Source of the DNA: Oceanirhabdus sp. W0125-5
GTDB taxonomy: Bacteria > Bacillota > Clostridia > Clostridiales > Clostridiaceae
DNA length: 64,000 bases
Assembly (NCBI RefSeq): GCF_027938815.1
Contig: NZ_CP115913.1
Span: 5,614,001-5,678,000, forward strand
Reading direction: 5' to 3'
Of the stretch, positions 25,521 through 34,283 are shown piece after piece. Position numbers and translations under genes: made by a program. Numbering within the stretch: the stretch's first letter is position 1; every line of letters begins with the position of its first letter. The notes below the pieces were generated by a model, which saw only the letters and a program-made list of their open reading frames with translations, did no database searches and had not been told where the DNA came from.

Positions 25521-26276
25521 TTATAAATTAATCAAATCTTCCATAGTATATAATCCATAATCTTTATTTACAATATATTTAGCTGCCTTAATAGCCCCTA
25601 AAGCAAAAACTTTTTTTGAAAATGCAGTATGCTTAATCTCAATTATTTCATCTAATCCAGCAAAAATCACATTATGCTCTCCACATATACTTCCTCCTCG
25701 GATAGCATGTATACCTATTTCATTTTTTGCTCTTTTTTCCTCATTCCCACTTCTTCCAAATACATATTTTTTTGAATTATCTAATTCTTTGTTTATTTCA
25801 TCCGCTATCATAAAAGCACTTCCGCTAGGTGCATCTATTTTTTTATTGTGGTGTTTTTCAATAATTTCTATATCAAAATTTTCTTCTAAAACCACTGCTG
25901 CTTTTTTTACTAAATTAATTAACAGATTTAATCCTAGTGACGTATTTGCTGTGCATAACACAGGAATTTTTTTAGACGCTATTTTAATATCTTCTAAATC
26001 TTTTTTAGACAAACCTGTTGTAGCTATTAAAAGTGGAATGTTTCTTTCAACTGCATACTGTATTACATTAGGTAAACATTGAGGATTTGAAAAATCAATA
26101 ATTACATCAACTTGCTCTTTACATTCAAATATACTAGTGTATACCGGATAAGAATTATTATTTTTTTTAGGATTTCTAGACAGACCAGCAATTATTTCTA
26201 TACCTTTTTTCTCTTCAATTAAATTAGAAATAGCTCGTCCCATTGTCCCATTGCATCCACTTAGTATTAATTTCAC
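25521..26276 (-). CDS. dapB: 4-hydroxy-tetrahydrodipicolinate reductase
   Basis: NAD(P)H-dependent step of the diaminopimelate/lysine pathway. 251 aa, full length. Rossmann motif SGCNGTMG at residues 6-13; TTGLS at 86-90; the active-site stretch EKHHNKKIDAPSGSA has H142/H143, K146 and the DAPSG dipicolinate-binding motif. Last gene of the lysA-lysC-dapF-asd-dapB operon; dapA is not in the window. Confidence 0.96.
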   Translation of the reverse strand: MKLILSGCNGTMGRAISNLIEEKKGIEIIAGLSRNPKKNNNSYPVYTSIFECKEQVDVIIDFSNPQCLPNVIQYAVERNIPLLIATTGLSKKDLEDIKIASKKIPVLCTANTSLGLNLLINLVKKAAVVLEENFDIEIIEKHHNKKIDAPSGSAFMIADEINKELDNSKKYVFGRSGNEEKRAKNEIGIHAIRGGSICGEHNVIFAGLDEIIEIKHTAFSKKVFALGAIKAAKYIVNKDYGLYTMEDLINL

Positions 26277-26295
26277 TATTTGCCCTCCTAAAACT

Positions 26296-27288
26296 TTATA
26301 TGATATCTATAAGCAGCTCTGCTATTTGAACTGTATTTGTAGCAGCTCCTTTCCTTATATTGTCAGCTACTACCCATAAATTAATCCCATTATCTAAACT
26401 AAAATCCCTCCTAATTCTTCCTACGTAAACTTCATTTGTTCCCTCTGCATTTATAGGCATAGGATATATATCGTTTTCAACATCATCTTGTACAATTATC
26501 CCATGAGCATTTTCTAGAACACTATAAACTTCTGTTAAATCAAATTCTTTCTCAAACTCTAAATTTATTGAGATACTATGTCCATGTCTTACAGGAACCC
26601 TAACAGTAGTAGCTGTAACTCTTAATGTGCTGTCATTTAATATCTTTTTAGTTTCCTCAATCATTTTTATTTCTTCCTTAGTGTATCCATTATCCATAAA
26701 TACATCTATATGAGGAATACAGTTATATGCTATTTGATGAGGATATTTCTGATTAGGGATTCCTTCTATACCATTTTCTAAATCCATTATTCCTCCAACC
26801 CCTGATCCAGAAACAGCTTGATAAGTTGAATAAACTATTCTTTTTATTTTAAAAGCATCATTTAATACTTTTAAAGGCAAAACAGCTTGAATTGTAGAAC
26901 AATTAGGATTTGAAATTATCCCCTTATTCCATTGAACATCTTCAGGATTTACCTCTGGAACAATTAAAGGAACATCTTGATCCATTCTCCAAGCACTACT
27001 ATTATCAACTACTATAACTCCATTTTCTTTTGCTATAGGTGCATATCTTTTACTTATATCCCCACCTGCTGAAAATAAAGCAATATCAATATCTCTTTTG
27101 AATGAATCTTCATTTAATTCTTCTACTATATACTCACTACCATTAAACTCTACTTTATTTCCTGCTGACCTTTTAGAAGCAAATAAATATAAATTATTAA
27201 TAGGGAACTTTCTTTCCTCTAAAACTTTTAAAAATGTTCTTCCAACCATTCCAGTGGCTCCAACAATTGCTATATTAACTTTTTTCAT
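26296..27288 (-). CDS. asd: Aspartate-semialdehyde dehydrogenase
   Basis: Reduces aspartyl phosphate to aspartate semialdehyde using NADPH. 330 aa. VGATGMVGR near the N-terminus binds the cofactor; C130 in SNPNCSTIQ is the catalytic cysteine; RVPVRHGHS holds the substrate arginine and the histidine. The ATG at 27286-27288 is used, since AAGGAG lies 9 nt upstream; it overlaps the end of dapF by 14 nt, pointing to translational coupling. An in-frame GTG further upstream covers the ribosome binding site. Confidence 0.96.
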   Translation of the reverse strand: MKKVNIAIVGATGMVGRTFLKVLEERKFPINNLYLFASKRSAGNKVEFNGSEYIVEELNEDSFKRDIDIALFSAGGDISKRYAPIAKENGVIVVDNSSAWRMDQDVPLIVPEVNPEDVQWNKGIISNPNCSTIQAVLPLKVLNDAFKIKRIVYSTYQAVSGSGVGGIMDLENGIEGIPNQKYPHQIAYNCIPHIDVFMDNGYTKEEIKMIEETKKILNDSTLRVTATTVRVPVRHGHSISINLEFEKEFDLTEVYSVLENAHGIIVQDDVENDIYPMPINAEGTNEVYVGRIRRDFSLDNGINLWVVADNIRKGAATNTVQIAELLIDII

Positions 27289-28114
27289 TATAATAAACTC
27301 CTTCACATATTTTCACAGCTGGCCCTGTCATATATATAGCACCATCAATTTGTTCTATTATTAGTTTTCCGCCCTTAACATGTACGTTAACTGTTTTTTC
27401 TGTATCATAAAGCATTGAACTTACAGCAGCACTTGCTGCTGCCCCAGTTCCACAAGCTAAAGTGATACCAACTCCTCTTTCCCAAGTAATAACTTCAATA
27501 TTTGTTTTATCAATTATTCTAACAAAGTTAACGTTGGTCTTTAATGGAAATAATTTATGATTTTCAACTGCTTTCCCTAGTTCTTCTATGTTGATTTTAT
27601 TAAAATCATCAACAAAAATTACAGTATGAATTGTTCCAATAACTAATCCACTTATATTTATAGTTTCTTCTCCAACTTTGATGTTTTTATCAATAAAGTT
27701 CTCTTCATTAGTATCAATAGGAATATCCTTTGATAAAAATATTGGGCTACCTAAATTGACCTTTACACTCTTAATTTTTTTATCTTCAATTATTACTTCT
27801 GGCTTCATAATTCCACCTAGAGTTTCTACTGTAAATCTTTCTTCTTTAATGATCTTGTTTTCATAAATGTATTTTGCAAAGCACCTTATACCATTTCCAC
27901 ACATAGGAGCCTGAGTTCCATCAGCATTATAAAATAGCATCTTTATATCAGCTATATTTGATTTTTCTACCACCATCATTCCATCAGCACCAATTCCATA
28001 ATTTCTGCTGCATACTTTTTGTGCTAACTCATTATGATTTGGTAGTGTATTCTCTATTCCGTTAAAAATTATAAAGTCATTTCCTGTACCTTGTAATTTT
28101 TCAAATTGCAACAT
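27275..28114 (-). CDS. dapF: Diaminopimelate epimerase
   Basis: Interconverts LL- and meso-diaminopimelate, giving precursor for peptidoglycan and lysine. 279 aa. Both catalytic cysteines are present: C72 in MCGNGIRC and C221 in LACGTGAAAS. QGTGNDFI opens the first half. Overlaps asd by 14 nt; 41 nt after lysC. Confidence 0.96.
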   Translation of the reverse strand: MLQFEKLQGTGNDFIIFNGIENTLPNHNELAQKVCSRNYGIGADGMMVVEKSNIADIKMLFYNADGTQAPMCGNGIRCFAKYIYENKIIKEERFTVETLGGIMKPEVIIEDKKIKSVKVNLGSPIFLSKDIPIDTNEENFIDKNIKVGEETINISGLVIGTIHTVIFVDDFNKINIEELGKAVENHKLFPLKTNVNFVRIIDKTNIEVITWERGVGITLACGTGAAASAAVSSMLYDTEKTVNVHVKGGKLIIEQIDGAIYMTGPAVKICEGVYYNEKS

Positions 28115-28155
28115 ATTATTCCCCTCCTAGATACCTTCTTTTAGGTAATCTACAA

Positions 28156-29361
28156 TTATAAGTTTAATTCCTTTGATAATACAGTTATTGCTTTAGTTTT
28201 ATCATTTGAATCAATAGTGTAAGATATACTTATCTCTGAAGTTGTTACCTGTTTAAATTCAATATTATTATCTGAGAAAATTTTAAATACCTTACCTGCT
28301 ACACCTGATTGATTCATCATTCCTATTCCTACAACAGATATCTTTGATATTTTTGAATCCTTTGATACTTCAATTTTCTTTAATTCATTCTTTAAACTTT
28401 CTATAACCTCATCAATTATAAAAACATCATTCTTTGATGCTGTAAAAGATACATTAACCAAACCATTAAACGGTGCAGTTTGACTTATCATATCAATATT
28501 AACGTTAGCTTTTGCCAATTTATCAAATATTAATGCAATATTTTTTGAATTATACTCAACATTATTTATTGTTATCATTAAAACATCATCTGTTGCTGTT
28601 AACCCTGTTATCATTTTATCTTCCATAGTTTCATCATACTCCTTTATATAAGTTCCTTTAACTTCTCCTGTATTTAATGCTACATATATAGGTACTTTAA
28701 ATTTAAATCCAATTTCCACTGCTCTTGTTTCCATAACTCCAGCTCCTAGGCTAGCCATTTCCATCATCTCTTCATAACTTATAACGTCTAATTTTTTTGC
28801 TTCTGGAAAAACTCTTGGATCTACAGAATAAATTCCATCTACATCAGTATAAATTTCACATTCACAATTCAACTTTGCAGCTAATGCAACAGCAGTAGTA
28901 TCTGAACCACCTCTTCCCAATGTTGTAATATCTCCATTATCATTTATTCCTTGAAATCCCGCTACAACAACAATTTTTCCATCTTTTAAATGATTTTTTA
29001 TCTTTTCTATTTCAATTTTTGTAATACGGTTCTTAGTATGATTTCCTTCTGTGATAATCCCTGCTTGAAATCCTGTTAATGATATTGAATCATATCCATA
29101 CTCTTTTAATGCCATTGACAATAATGAAATTGTCACCTGTTCACCAGTAGCTAATAACATGTCCATTTCTCTATTACATGGATTTTCTGATATGGATTTT
29201 GCCATTTCAACAAGCTTATCTGTTGATTTCCCCATTGCTGAAACAACAATTACCATATCCTTACCCTTTTTCTTTTCTTCTATTACTCTTCTGGCTATAT
29301 TCTTAATTTTATCTATACTTCCTACTGAAGTTCCTCCATATTTTTGTACTAAGACATTCAC
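28156..29361 (-). CDS. lysC: Aspartokinase
   Basis: Phosphorylates aspartate, first step to lysine, threonine and methionine. 401 aa, monofunctional. QKYGGTSVGS at the N-terminus and GFQGINDNGDITTLGRGGSDTTA are kinase motifs; two ACT domains follow from about residue 265. Its position in an operon controlled by a lysine riboswitch suggests a lysine-sensitive isozyme. Start is a GTG, with GGGAGG 8 nt upstream; the GTG is itself part of AGGTGAATG. Confidence 0.96.
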   Translation of the reverse strand: MNVLVQKYGGTSVGSIDKIKNIARRVIEEKKKGKDMVIVVSAMGKSTDKLVEMAKSISENPCNREMDMLLATGEQVTISLLSMALKEYGYDSISLTGFQAGIITEGNHTKNRITKIEIEKIKNHLKDGKIVVVAGFQGINDNGDITTLGRGGSDTTAVALAAKLNCECEIYTDVDGIYSVDPRVFPEAKKLDVISYEEMMEMASLGAGVMETRAVEIGFKFKVPIYVALNTGEVKGTYIKEYDETMEDKMITGLTATDDVLMITINNVEYNSKNIALIFDKLAKANVNIDMISQTAPFNGLVNVSFTASKNDVFIIDEVIESLKNELKKIEVSKDSKISKISVVGIGMMNQSGVAGKVFKIFSDNNIEFKQVTTSEISISYTIDSNDKTKAITVLSKELNL

Positions 29362-29397
29362 CTATACTTCCTCCCTTTTCCTTATATCTTAAGTCTA

Positions 29398-30699
29398 TTA
29401 AATCAATAAATCATTTCTAAGAATATCTTCATATGTTTCTCTTTTAACTGTTAATTTCGCATTTCCATCTTTAACAAACACTACTGCTGGTCTTGGAATT
29501 CTATTGTAATTACTAGCCATACTGTAATTGTATGCCCCTGTGCTAAGTACCGCTAAAATATCCTTTCTTTCAACTTCAGGTAATTCAATATCTTTTACTA
29601 ACACATCTCCTGATTCACAACACTTTCCTGCAATTGTGTATGTTTCTATATTTTCTAAATTCATTTTATTTGCAATAACAGCTTCATATTTTGCACCATA
29701 TAAAGCAGTTCGGGGATTATCAGTCATTCCTCCATCTACAAATATAAAATGCTTACCTCCATAAGTTAATTTAGTTCCTCCAACTTCATAAAGGGTTGTT
29801 CCTGCATTGGCAATTATTGCTCTACCTGGTTCAATCATGATCTTAGGCACGTTTAATCCAATGTGCATAGTCTTCTCTTTGATTAATAAAATCATATCCT
29901 TTAAACATTTCTCTAAATTAATTGGTGTATCTTCTTTTGAGTAGTAGACTCCAAATCCTCCACCTAGATTTAACTCTTCAGTAATAAAACCACACTCTAC
30001 TCTTACTCTATCTAGAAATTGAAGCATTACTGAAATACCTTGATAAAATGATTGTTCCTCAAAAATTTGTGATCCAATATGACAGTGAAATCCTTTTAAA
30101 GTTACTCTTCTACTATTTTTAAATTTACTTAATAAAGAACATATATCTTCACAAAAAATAGACTCTCCAAATTTTGAATCATTCTTTGAAGTTTGAATAT
30201 ATTCATGAGTATGAGCATCAATTCCTGGGTTTACCCTTAGTAATACATCAATTTTTTTATCCAATTCTTCACATAGATATTCTAATAACTCCAGCTCCTG
30301 TCTATTATCAACAACTATTCGTCCTATCCCTGCTTCGATAGCCATAATCAATTCATCTCTTGTTTTATTATTTCCATGCATATAAATTTTCTGTGCTGGA
30401 AACTCTGCCCTTAGCGCTGTATACAGTTCCCCTCCTGACACAACATCTAGAGAAAGCCCTTCTTCTGATATAAGCTTACAAATGGCTAAATTTAAAAAAG
30501 CTTTAGATGCATAGATTACTTCAGTGTCAATTCCCTCCATGGCAAAGTTATTTTTAAAAGTTCTACAATTTCCTCTAATTAAATCTTCATCAACAACATA
30601 TAAAGGAGTACCAAACTCTTTTGTTAATTTAACAGAATCACATCCACCTATTTGTAAATTACCATTGTTATTCATCTTCATCGTTCCAAAAAATCTCAT
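29398..30699 (-). CDS. lysA: Diaminopimelate decarboxylase
   Basis: PLP enzyme that makes L-lysine from meso-diaminopimelate. 433 aa, alanine-racemase-like barrel. K66 in VIYASKAFLN holds PLP; the HCHIGSQI, GGGFGVYY and EPGRAI motifs are present, and CCESGDVL near the C-terminus gives the substrate-binding cysteine. First gene of the operon; ATG after GGGAGGAGAGAGTAA. Expression is set by the upstream lysine riboswitch. Confidence 0.96.
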   Translation of the reverse strand: MRFFGTMKMNNNGNLQIGGCDSVKLTKEFGTPLYVVDEDLIRGNCRTFKNNFAMEGIDTEVIYASKAFLNLAICKLISEEGLSLDVVSGGELYTALRAEFPAQKIYMHGNNKTRDELIMAIEAGIGRIVVDNRQELELLEYLCEELDKKIDVLLRVNPGIDAHTHEYIQTSKNDSKFGESIFCEDICSLLSKFKNSRRVTLKGFHCHIGSQIFEEQSFYQGISVMLQFLDRVRVECGFITEELNLGGGFGVYYSKEDTPINLEKCLKDMILLIKEKTMHIGLNVPKIMIEPGRAIIANAGTTLYEVGGTKLTYGGKHFIFVDGGMTDNPRTALYGAKYEAVIANKMNLENIETYTIAGKCCESGDVLVKDIELPEVERKDILAVLSTGAYNYSMASNYNRIPRPAVVFVKDGNAKLTVKRETYEDILRNDLLI

Positions 30700-30782
30700 T
30701 TACTCTCTCCTCCCAAATCTCATTAGTTAGTTAATTTATCACAATTATTCTTCCTATTATCTATACTTATTGTTTTTTTACA

Positions 30783-30828
30783 AAATAAAAAAAACAGTCA
30801 TGAGCAAAAGGCACTCATGACTGTTTTT
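30783..30828 (-). terminator. Riboswitch-controlled intrinsic terminator before lysA
   Basis: Perfect 14-bp hairpin AAAACAGTCATGAG / CTCATGACTGTTTT followed on the minus strand by a run of T. It lies between the lysine aptamer and lysA, the place expected for a transcription-attenuating expression platform. Confidence 0.9.
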
Positions 30829-30933
30829 ATATACAAAAAATTAAATACATAATCTAAGCACATACTTCTTCCAAAGAAATATATGGAAATGTATAAAGAT
30901 TCATAAAAACAAAACCTCTTGCCCCAACATAAA

Positions 30934-31090
30934 ACAGCGCTCCCTTAGAAAACTGGGCTATTAACTAAAGACAGTACTATGCTTATTCAACATAGTCCCA
31001 ATACATTGAGAATTTCTCTCTGTACTTCGGCAGTTGTTCCTTTCCTATACAATCAATCTATATAGTACTAATAACAACCGCGGCCTCTGT
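30934..31090 (-). ncRNA. Lysine riboswitch (L box)
   Basis: Read leftward the RNA shows the L-box landmarks in order: ACAGAGGCCGCGG, TTAGTA, AGGAAAGGAACAACTGCCGAAG with the conserved GAAAGG and GCCGAAG, then a hairpin GACTATG..CATAGT followed by ACTGTC, GCCCAG, and the closing GGGAGCGCTG. ACAG at the 5' end pairs with CTGT at the 3' end. It precedes lysA-lysC-dapF-asd-dapB, which are all lysine genes, and a terminator hairpin follows. Lysine binding should therefore stop transcription. Confidence 0.93.
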
Positions 31091-31130
31091 AATATATTGT
31101 TTACGTATATTCAATTTTAGAATTATTAGT

Positions 31131-31159
31131 AGTCTAACAAAAAAATAATTTAATATCAA
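31131..31159 (-). promoter_or_regulatory. Promoter of the lysine riboswitch/operon
   Basis: TTGATA (31154-31159 complement), 17-bp spacer, TAGACT (31131-31136 complement); the aptamer begins about 40 nt downstream of the -10. Confidence 0.6.
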
Positions 31160-31188
31160 GTACTAATTTATCCCATGATGATATTTTT

Positions 31189-32562
31189 TTACACTCTTTT
31201 TCTTTCCCACTTTCCTCTTTTGTACGCTGTAAGTATAACCATCATTTCACCAAAATCTGCTGCTATATATGTCATACATACCCATTCAATAGGAAGCTTT
31301 AATATTATAACTACTAAAATCATCATAGGGATTTGTACAATCCATCTTCCAACAACACTTGATATTAGGTACGGAGCATTATATCCTGAACCTGAAAAAA
31401 CACTTCCGTATCCCATAACAACCCCCGCCAAAATAAGCCCTGGAGTAATTATTCTCATCATTGGAATACCAATTTTAATAACTTCAGGTTCATTTATAAA
31501 TATCCCCATAATTCTCTCTGGAAAAATAAATGCAATTATAGATACAAGTATCATCAATGAAGCACCATATACAGCTGCATATTTTGCTGTAGCTTTTGCC
31601 CGTTCTGAATTTTCAGCCCCAAGACACTGGCCAACTATTGTGCTGCTACCCATAGATAGTCCCAATAGAGGCATAAATGCAAACCCAAATATTCTATTTC
31701 CTATACCCATTGCTGCTACTGCCGCAGTTCCATAAAGAGTAATAAATTTTAAGGTAACTATTCCAACAAGATTTCTTACTAACCCTTCAACTCCATTTGG
31801 AAGCCCTATAGTTATAAGCTTTTTATCAATTTCAGAATTTAATTTAAAAAGTCTTTTCACTTTAATTTTCACCTTAGTTTTATTTGATAAAACAAAAGCA
31901 AATGCAATAAGGAATGAAATAGTAATTGAAATTACAGTTGCTAATGCAGCTCCAAAGACACCTAATCCAAAACCTGGGATTGACGTTCCTGGAATCACAT
32001 CAAATATAAATATGGGATCTAATATTATATTTAAAAATGCCGAAATAATCATAATTATCATTGGCTTTAAAGAATCCCCTACACATCTGAATGCTGTATT
32101 AACAGTATAAGATGAAAACATTATTGGTAAAAAGAAAATACGAATATAACCATAACTTAGAGCTGCTTGAGAAACAGCTGGGTCATCAGTAAAAAAGCCA
32201 AGTAATGGTCTTAGTATAATTGAAAAAATGATTCCTGCTATCACAGCCACAAGAGCCTTAAAAGTTAAGGTTTGTTCTATACATAAACTTGTTCTATCTT
32301 CATCGCCCTTTCCATAACTTTGTGAAATCAAAGAGATTGAACTTGTACCTATTATTTCATTCAAAACGTTAACAATCCAAAACATTGTTGAAAAAATAGT
32401 AACTCCTGCTACAGCCTCAGCTGAAATTTTACCTATCCAAATCATGTCAACTAAATCATAAAACATTTGAAACATAAAACCTAGCATAGTAGGTGCTGCC
32501 ATTAAAAAAAGATTTTTGCTAATACTTCCCTCTAATAGATTTCTTGAACCCTTCCCCTTCAT
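31189..32562 (-). CDS. MATE family efflux transporter
   Basis: Second MATE antiporter of the window, complete, about 457 aa with 12 predicted helices in two similar halves. The N-terminal GSISKNLFLMAAPTMLGFMF and the VDMIWIGKISAEAVAGV helix, and RCVGDSLKPM in the middle, are typical. Start ATG at 32560-32562 after GGGGGG; the longer frame has no site. No adjacent regulator. Substrate unknown. Confidence 0.93.
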   Translation of the reverse strand: MKGKGSRNLLEGSISKNLFLMAAPTMLGFMFQMFYDLVDMIWIGKISAEAVAGVTIFSTMFWIVNVLNEIIGTSSISLISQSYGKGDEDRTSLCIEQTLTFKALVAVIAGIIFSIILRPLLGFFTDDPAVSQAALSYGYIRIFFLPIMFSSYTVNTAFRCVGDSLKPMIIMIISAFLNIILDPIFIFDVIPGTSIPGFGLGVFGAALATVISITISFLIAFAFVLSNKTKVKIKVKRLFKLNSEIDKKLITIGLPNGVEGLVRNLVGIVTLKFITLYGTAAVAAMGIGNRIFGFAFMPLLGLSMGSSTIVGQCLGAENSERAKATAKYAAVYGASLMILVSIIAFIFPERIMGIFINEPEVIKIGIPMMRIITPGLILAGVVMGYGSVFSGSGYNAPYLISSVVGRWIVQIPMMILVVIILKLPIEWVCMTYIAADFGEMMVILTAYKRGKWERKRV

Positions 32563-32738
32563 AAATACCCCCCAATTATTATGTCTTAAGATAACAGTCA
32601 CTACAGAATATTATACCTTTTATGTTAATAACTTTAAAGTTTAATTGAATAACCTTATAGCTACTAGGCTAAAATAATCAATATCTATGATATAATTTTT
32701 AAGAATTATATTTTACTAAGTCTTCATGGAGGAACCCT

Positions 32739-33203
32739 ATGGCATATAACATCATAGACATATTAGATAAGACTATACATATGGCAGAAAAAAGAAAACA
32801 ATTATACTTAAATATAGATTATATGGGACAGGATAAACAAAAGTTCCAACTAATTCAATCAGTTTTAATTAGAAGTATAGAACGGGAAATTAAATATTAT
32901 GAAGATATAATACATGATTTAAAAGATATGAATTTAGAAATTATTGATTTTAGAATATATGATAAGATATCTTTCTTAATGAACCAATTTAATAACAAAA
33001 TTTACTATGAAAAAATTGATAATATTCCTAAGTTAATTAAATGGACAGCAGCTTTGCATAAAGACATCTTTGCATTATTTATGAGTATTCAAGGTAAATT
33101 AGTTACATCAGAAAGTGATTTTGAAACTTTTGCTTATAAGATATTATCTAATGTTTTAATTAGAAAAGAAAAGACAATTAAAGAACTTGAAAGATTATTA
33201 TAG
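32739..33203 (+). CDS. Hypothetical alpha-helical protein
   Basis: 154-aa protein not assigned to a family. It is predicted all-helical and charged, rich in Lys/Ile/Asp, with regular heptad-like stretches (KFQLIQSVLIRSIEREIKYY), no signal peptide and no membrane segment. ATG after GGAGGAACCCT. It is alone, followed by an inverted repeat terminator at 33278-33337. The compact four-helix look could suit a ferritin-like or sporulation-type helix bundle, but no metal-ligand motif supports that. Confidence 0.7.
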   Translation: MAYNIIDILDKTIHMAEKRKQLYLNIDYMGQDKQKFQLIQSVLIRSIEREIKYYEDIIHDLKDMNLEIIDFRIYDKISFLMNQFNNKIYYEKIDNIPKLIKWTAALHKDIFALFMSIQGKLVTSESDFETFAYKILSNVLIRKEKTIKELERLL

Positions 33204-33277
33204 ATATTCCAGTATAAAAGTTGATTTATTAAAATAGATTAGATGTAATTCTACCAAAAAGAATTTTTGAAGTAAAA

Positions 33278-33337
33278 AATAAAGATTAAAGAATAGAAAA
33301 TAAATCATGTTTTTTTCCCTATTCTTTAATCTTTATT
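33278..33337. terminator. Long inverted repeat between convergent genes
   Basis: 19-bp perfect arms AATAAAGATTAAAGAATAG / CTATTCTTTAATCTTTATT around a T-rich loop. It lies between the convergent unknown gene and methyltransferase gene, so it likely terminates both. The AATAAAGAATAAAG-type words recur at about 52180-52210. Confidence 0.7.
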
Positions 33338-33377
33338 CTTTATTCTTTAAATACAAGTATTCATTTCATATAAACTA

Positions 33378-34169
33378 TTATTTAATGCCTATTCTTACTC
33401 TATAACCAAAAGTACAGTCTACTTTTTTCTCTCCTAATCGTTCCATAACAATTTCTTTAAATCCCCTTATCTTTTCATTAATTTCAGGAATATTCTCTTT
33501 AATAATCTTCTGAAATGCCCCTTGACTCTCAGCAAATCCTATAAACTCCTTAGCCCCCATTTTTAGCTTACTATGTACTACAAATTCTCTTATAAATCTA
33601 AAGTTATTACTTTTTCTCATAGTATCTAGATATTCTCCTATGGTCCAGAGTTTGCACTTATTTTCATGGTTACAATCCAATATTGCATAGATTTCATGGA
33701 AAAGTTCTTTGTAGGTTTTCTCTACTACCCAATCTATAGTAGGGGGTTGGTCATGATTGTAAATTGCCATGATTCCACCTTCAACCAAAATTCGTGAAAC
33801 TTCCTTTATGGTACTTTCAGGCTCCATCCATTGAAATGATGATGAAAACGTCACAACATCAACCTTGTCTGATTCAAGTTTAGTATCATTACCATATCCA
33901 AGATTAAATATAACATTTTCTTTATTACACTTTCCTTTTGCTTTATTTATCATATCTTGGTTAGGCTCAATTCCTATTACTTCATGTGCGTATTCACTCC
34001 AAATAAATGTTGATAACCCTGTACCACATCCTAAATCTGCTACTATTTCAGGTTTTCTTCCAATATATTGAATGATATTTTCAACTATTATCTTTGGTGG
34101 TACTGGTCTGAATTTATCATAGCAATCCACAAATCCTGAAAATCTCTCTACATTACTCTCATTAATCAC
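33378..34169 (-). CDS. Class I SAM-dependent methyltransferase
   Basis: 263 aa. ADLGCGTGLSTFIWSEYA is motif I (SAM-binding glycine loop), VIGIEPNQDMINKAK is post-I, then VDVVTFSSSFQWMEPE and a C-terminal lid region. This is the Methyltransf_11/25 type; substrate unknown. Start is a GTG, with GGGGAG 9 nt upstream, inside the end of the Nudix stub. Probably co-transcribed with the HTH/F1-beta gene and the Nudix stub. Confidence 0.88.
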   Translation of the reverse strand: MINESNVERFSGFVDCYDKFRPVPPKIIVENIIQYIGRKPEIVADLGCGTGLSTFIWSEYAHEVIGIEPNQDMINKAKGKCNKENVIFNLGYGNDTKLESDKVDVVTFSSSFQWMEPESTIKEVSRILVEGGIMAIYNHDQPPTIDWVVEKTYKELFHEIYAILDCNHENKCKLWTIGEYLDTMRKSNNFRFIREFVVHSKLKMGAKEFIGFAESQGAFQKIIKENIPEINEKIRGFKEIVMERLGEKKVDCTFGYRVRIGIK

Positions 34170-34175
34170 TATATA

Positions 34176-34283
34176 TCACTCCCCATTTTTCCCATTCATT
34201 CTCTTAACCTTATGCACTAGAAGATATTCATCATTTTGAAATATTACTGCCCCTACTGCTCTACGTATTCTTTTTTCACTCAT
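34176..34283 (-). pseudogene. Truncated Nudix hydrolase (N-terminal stub)
   Basis: 35-codon frame MSEKRIRRAVGAVIFQNDEY then LLVHKVKRMNGKNGE and a stop. RRAVGAVIFQNDEYLLVHK is the usual first strand pair of Nudix hydrolases, but the frame stops before the catalytic Nudix box (GX5EX7REUXEEXGU), so the protein cannot be active. Its ATG overlaps the stop of the HTH/F1-beta gene (ATGAGTGA). It may now serve only to couple translation to the methyltransferase gene. Confidence 0.65.

Noticed and set aside
31175..31735. 186-codon plus-strand frame opposite the second MATE gene
   Set aside because: Fully contained in the antisense strand of a clear MATE gene; Ile/Pro-rich composition typical of antisense frames.
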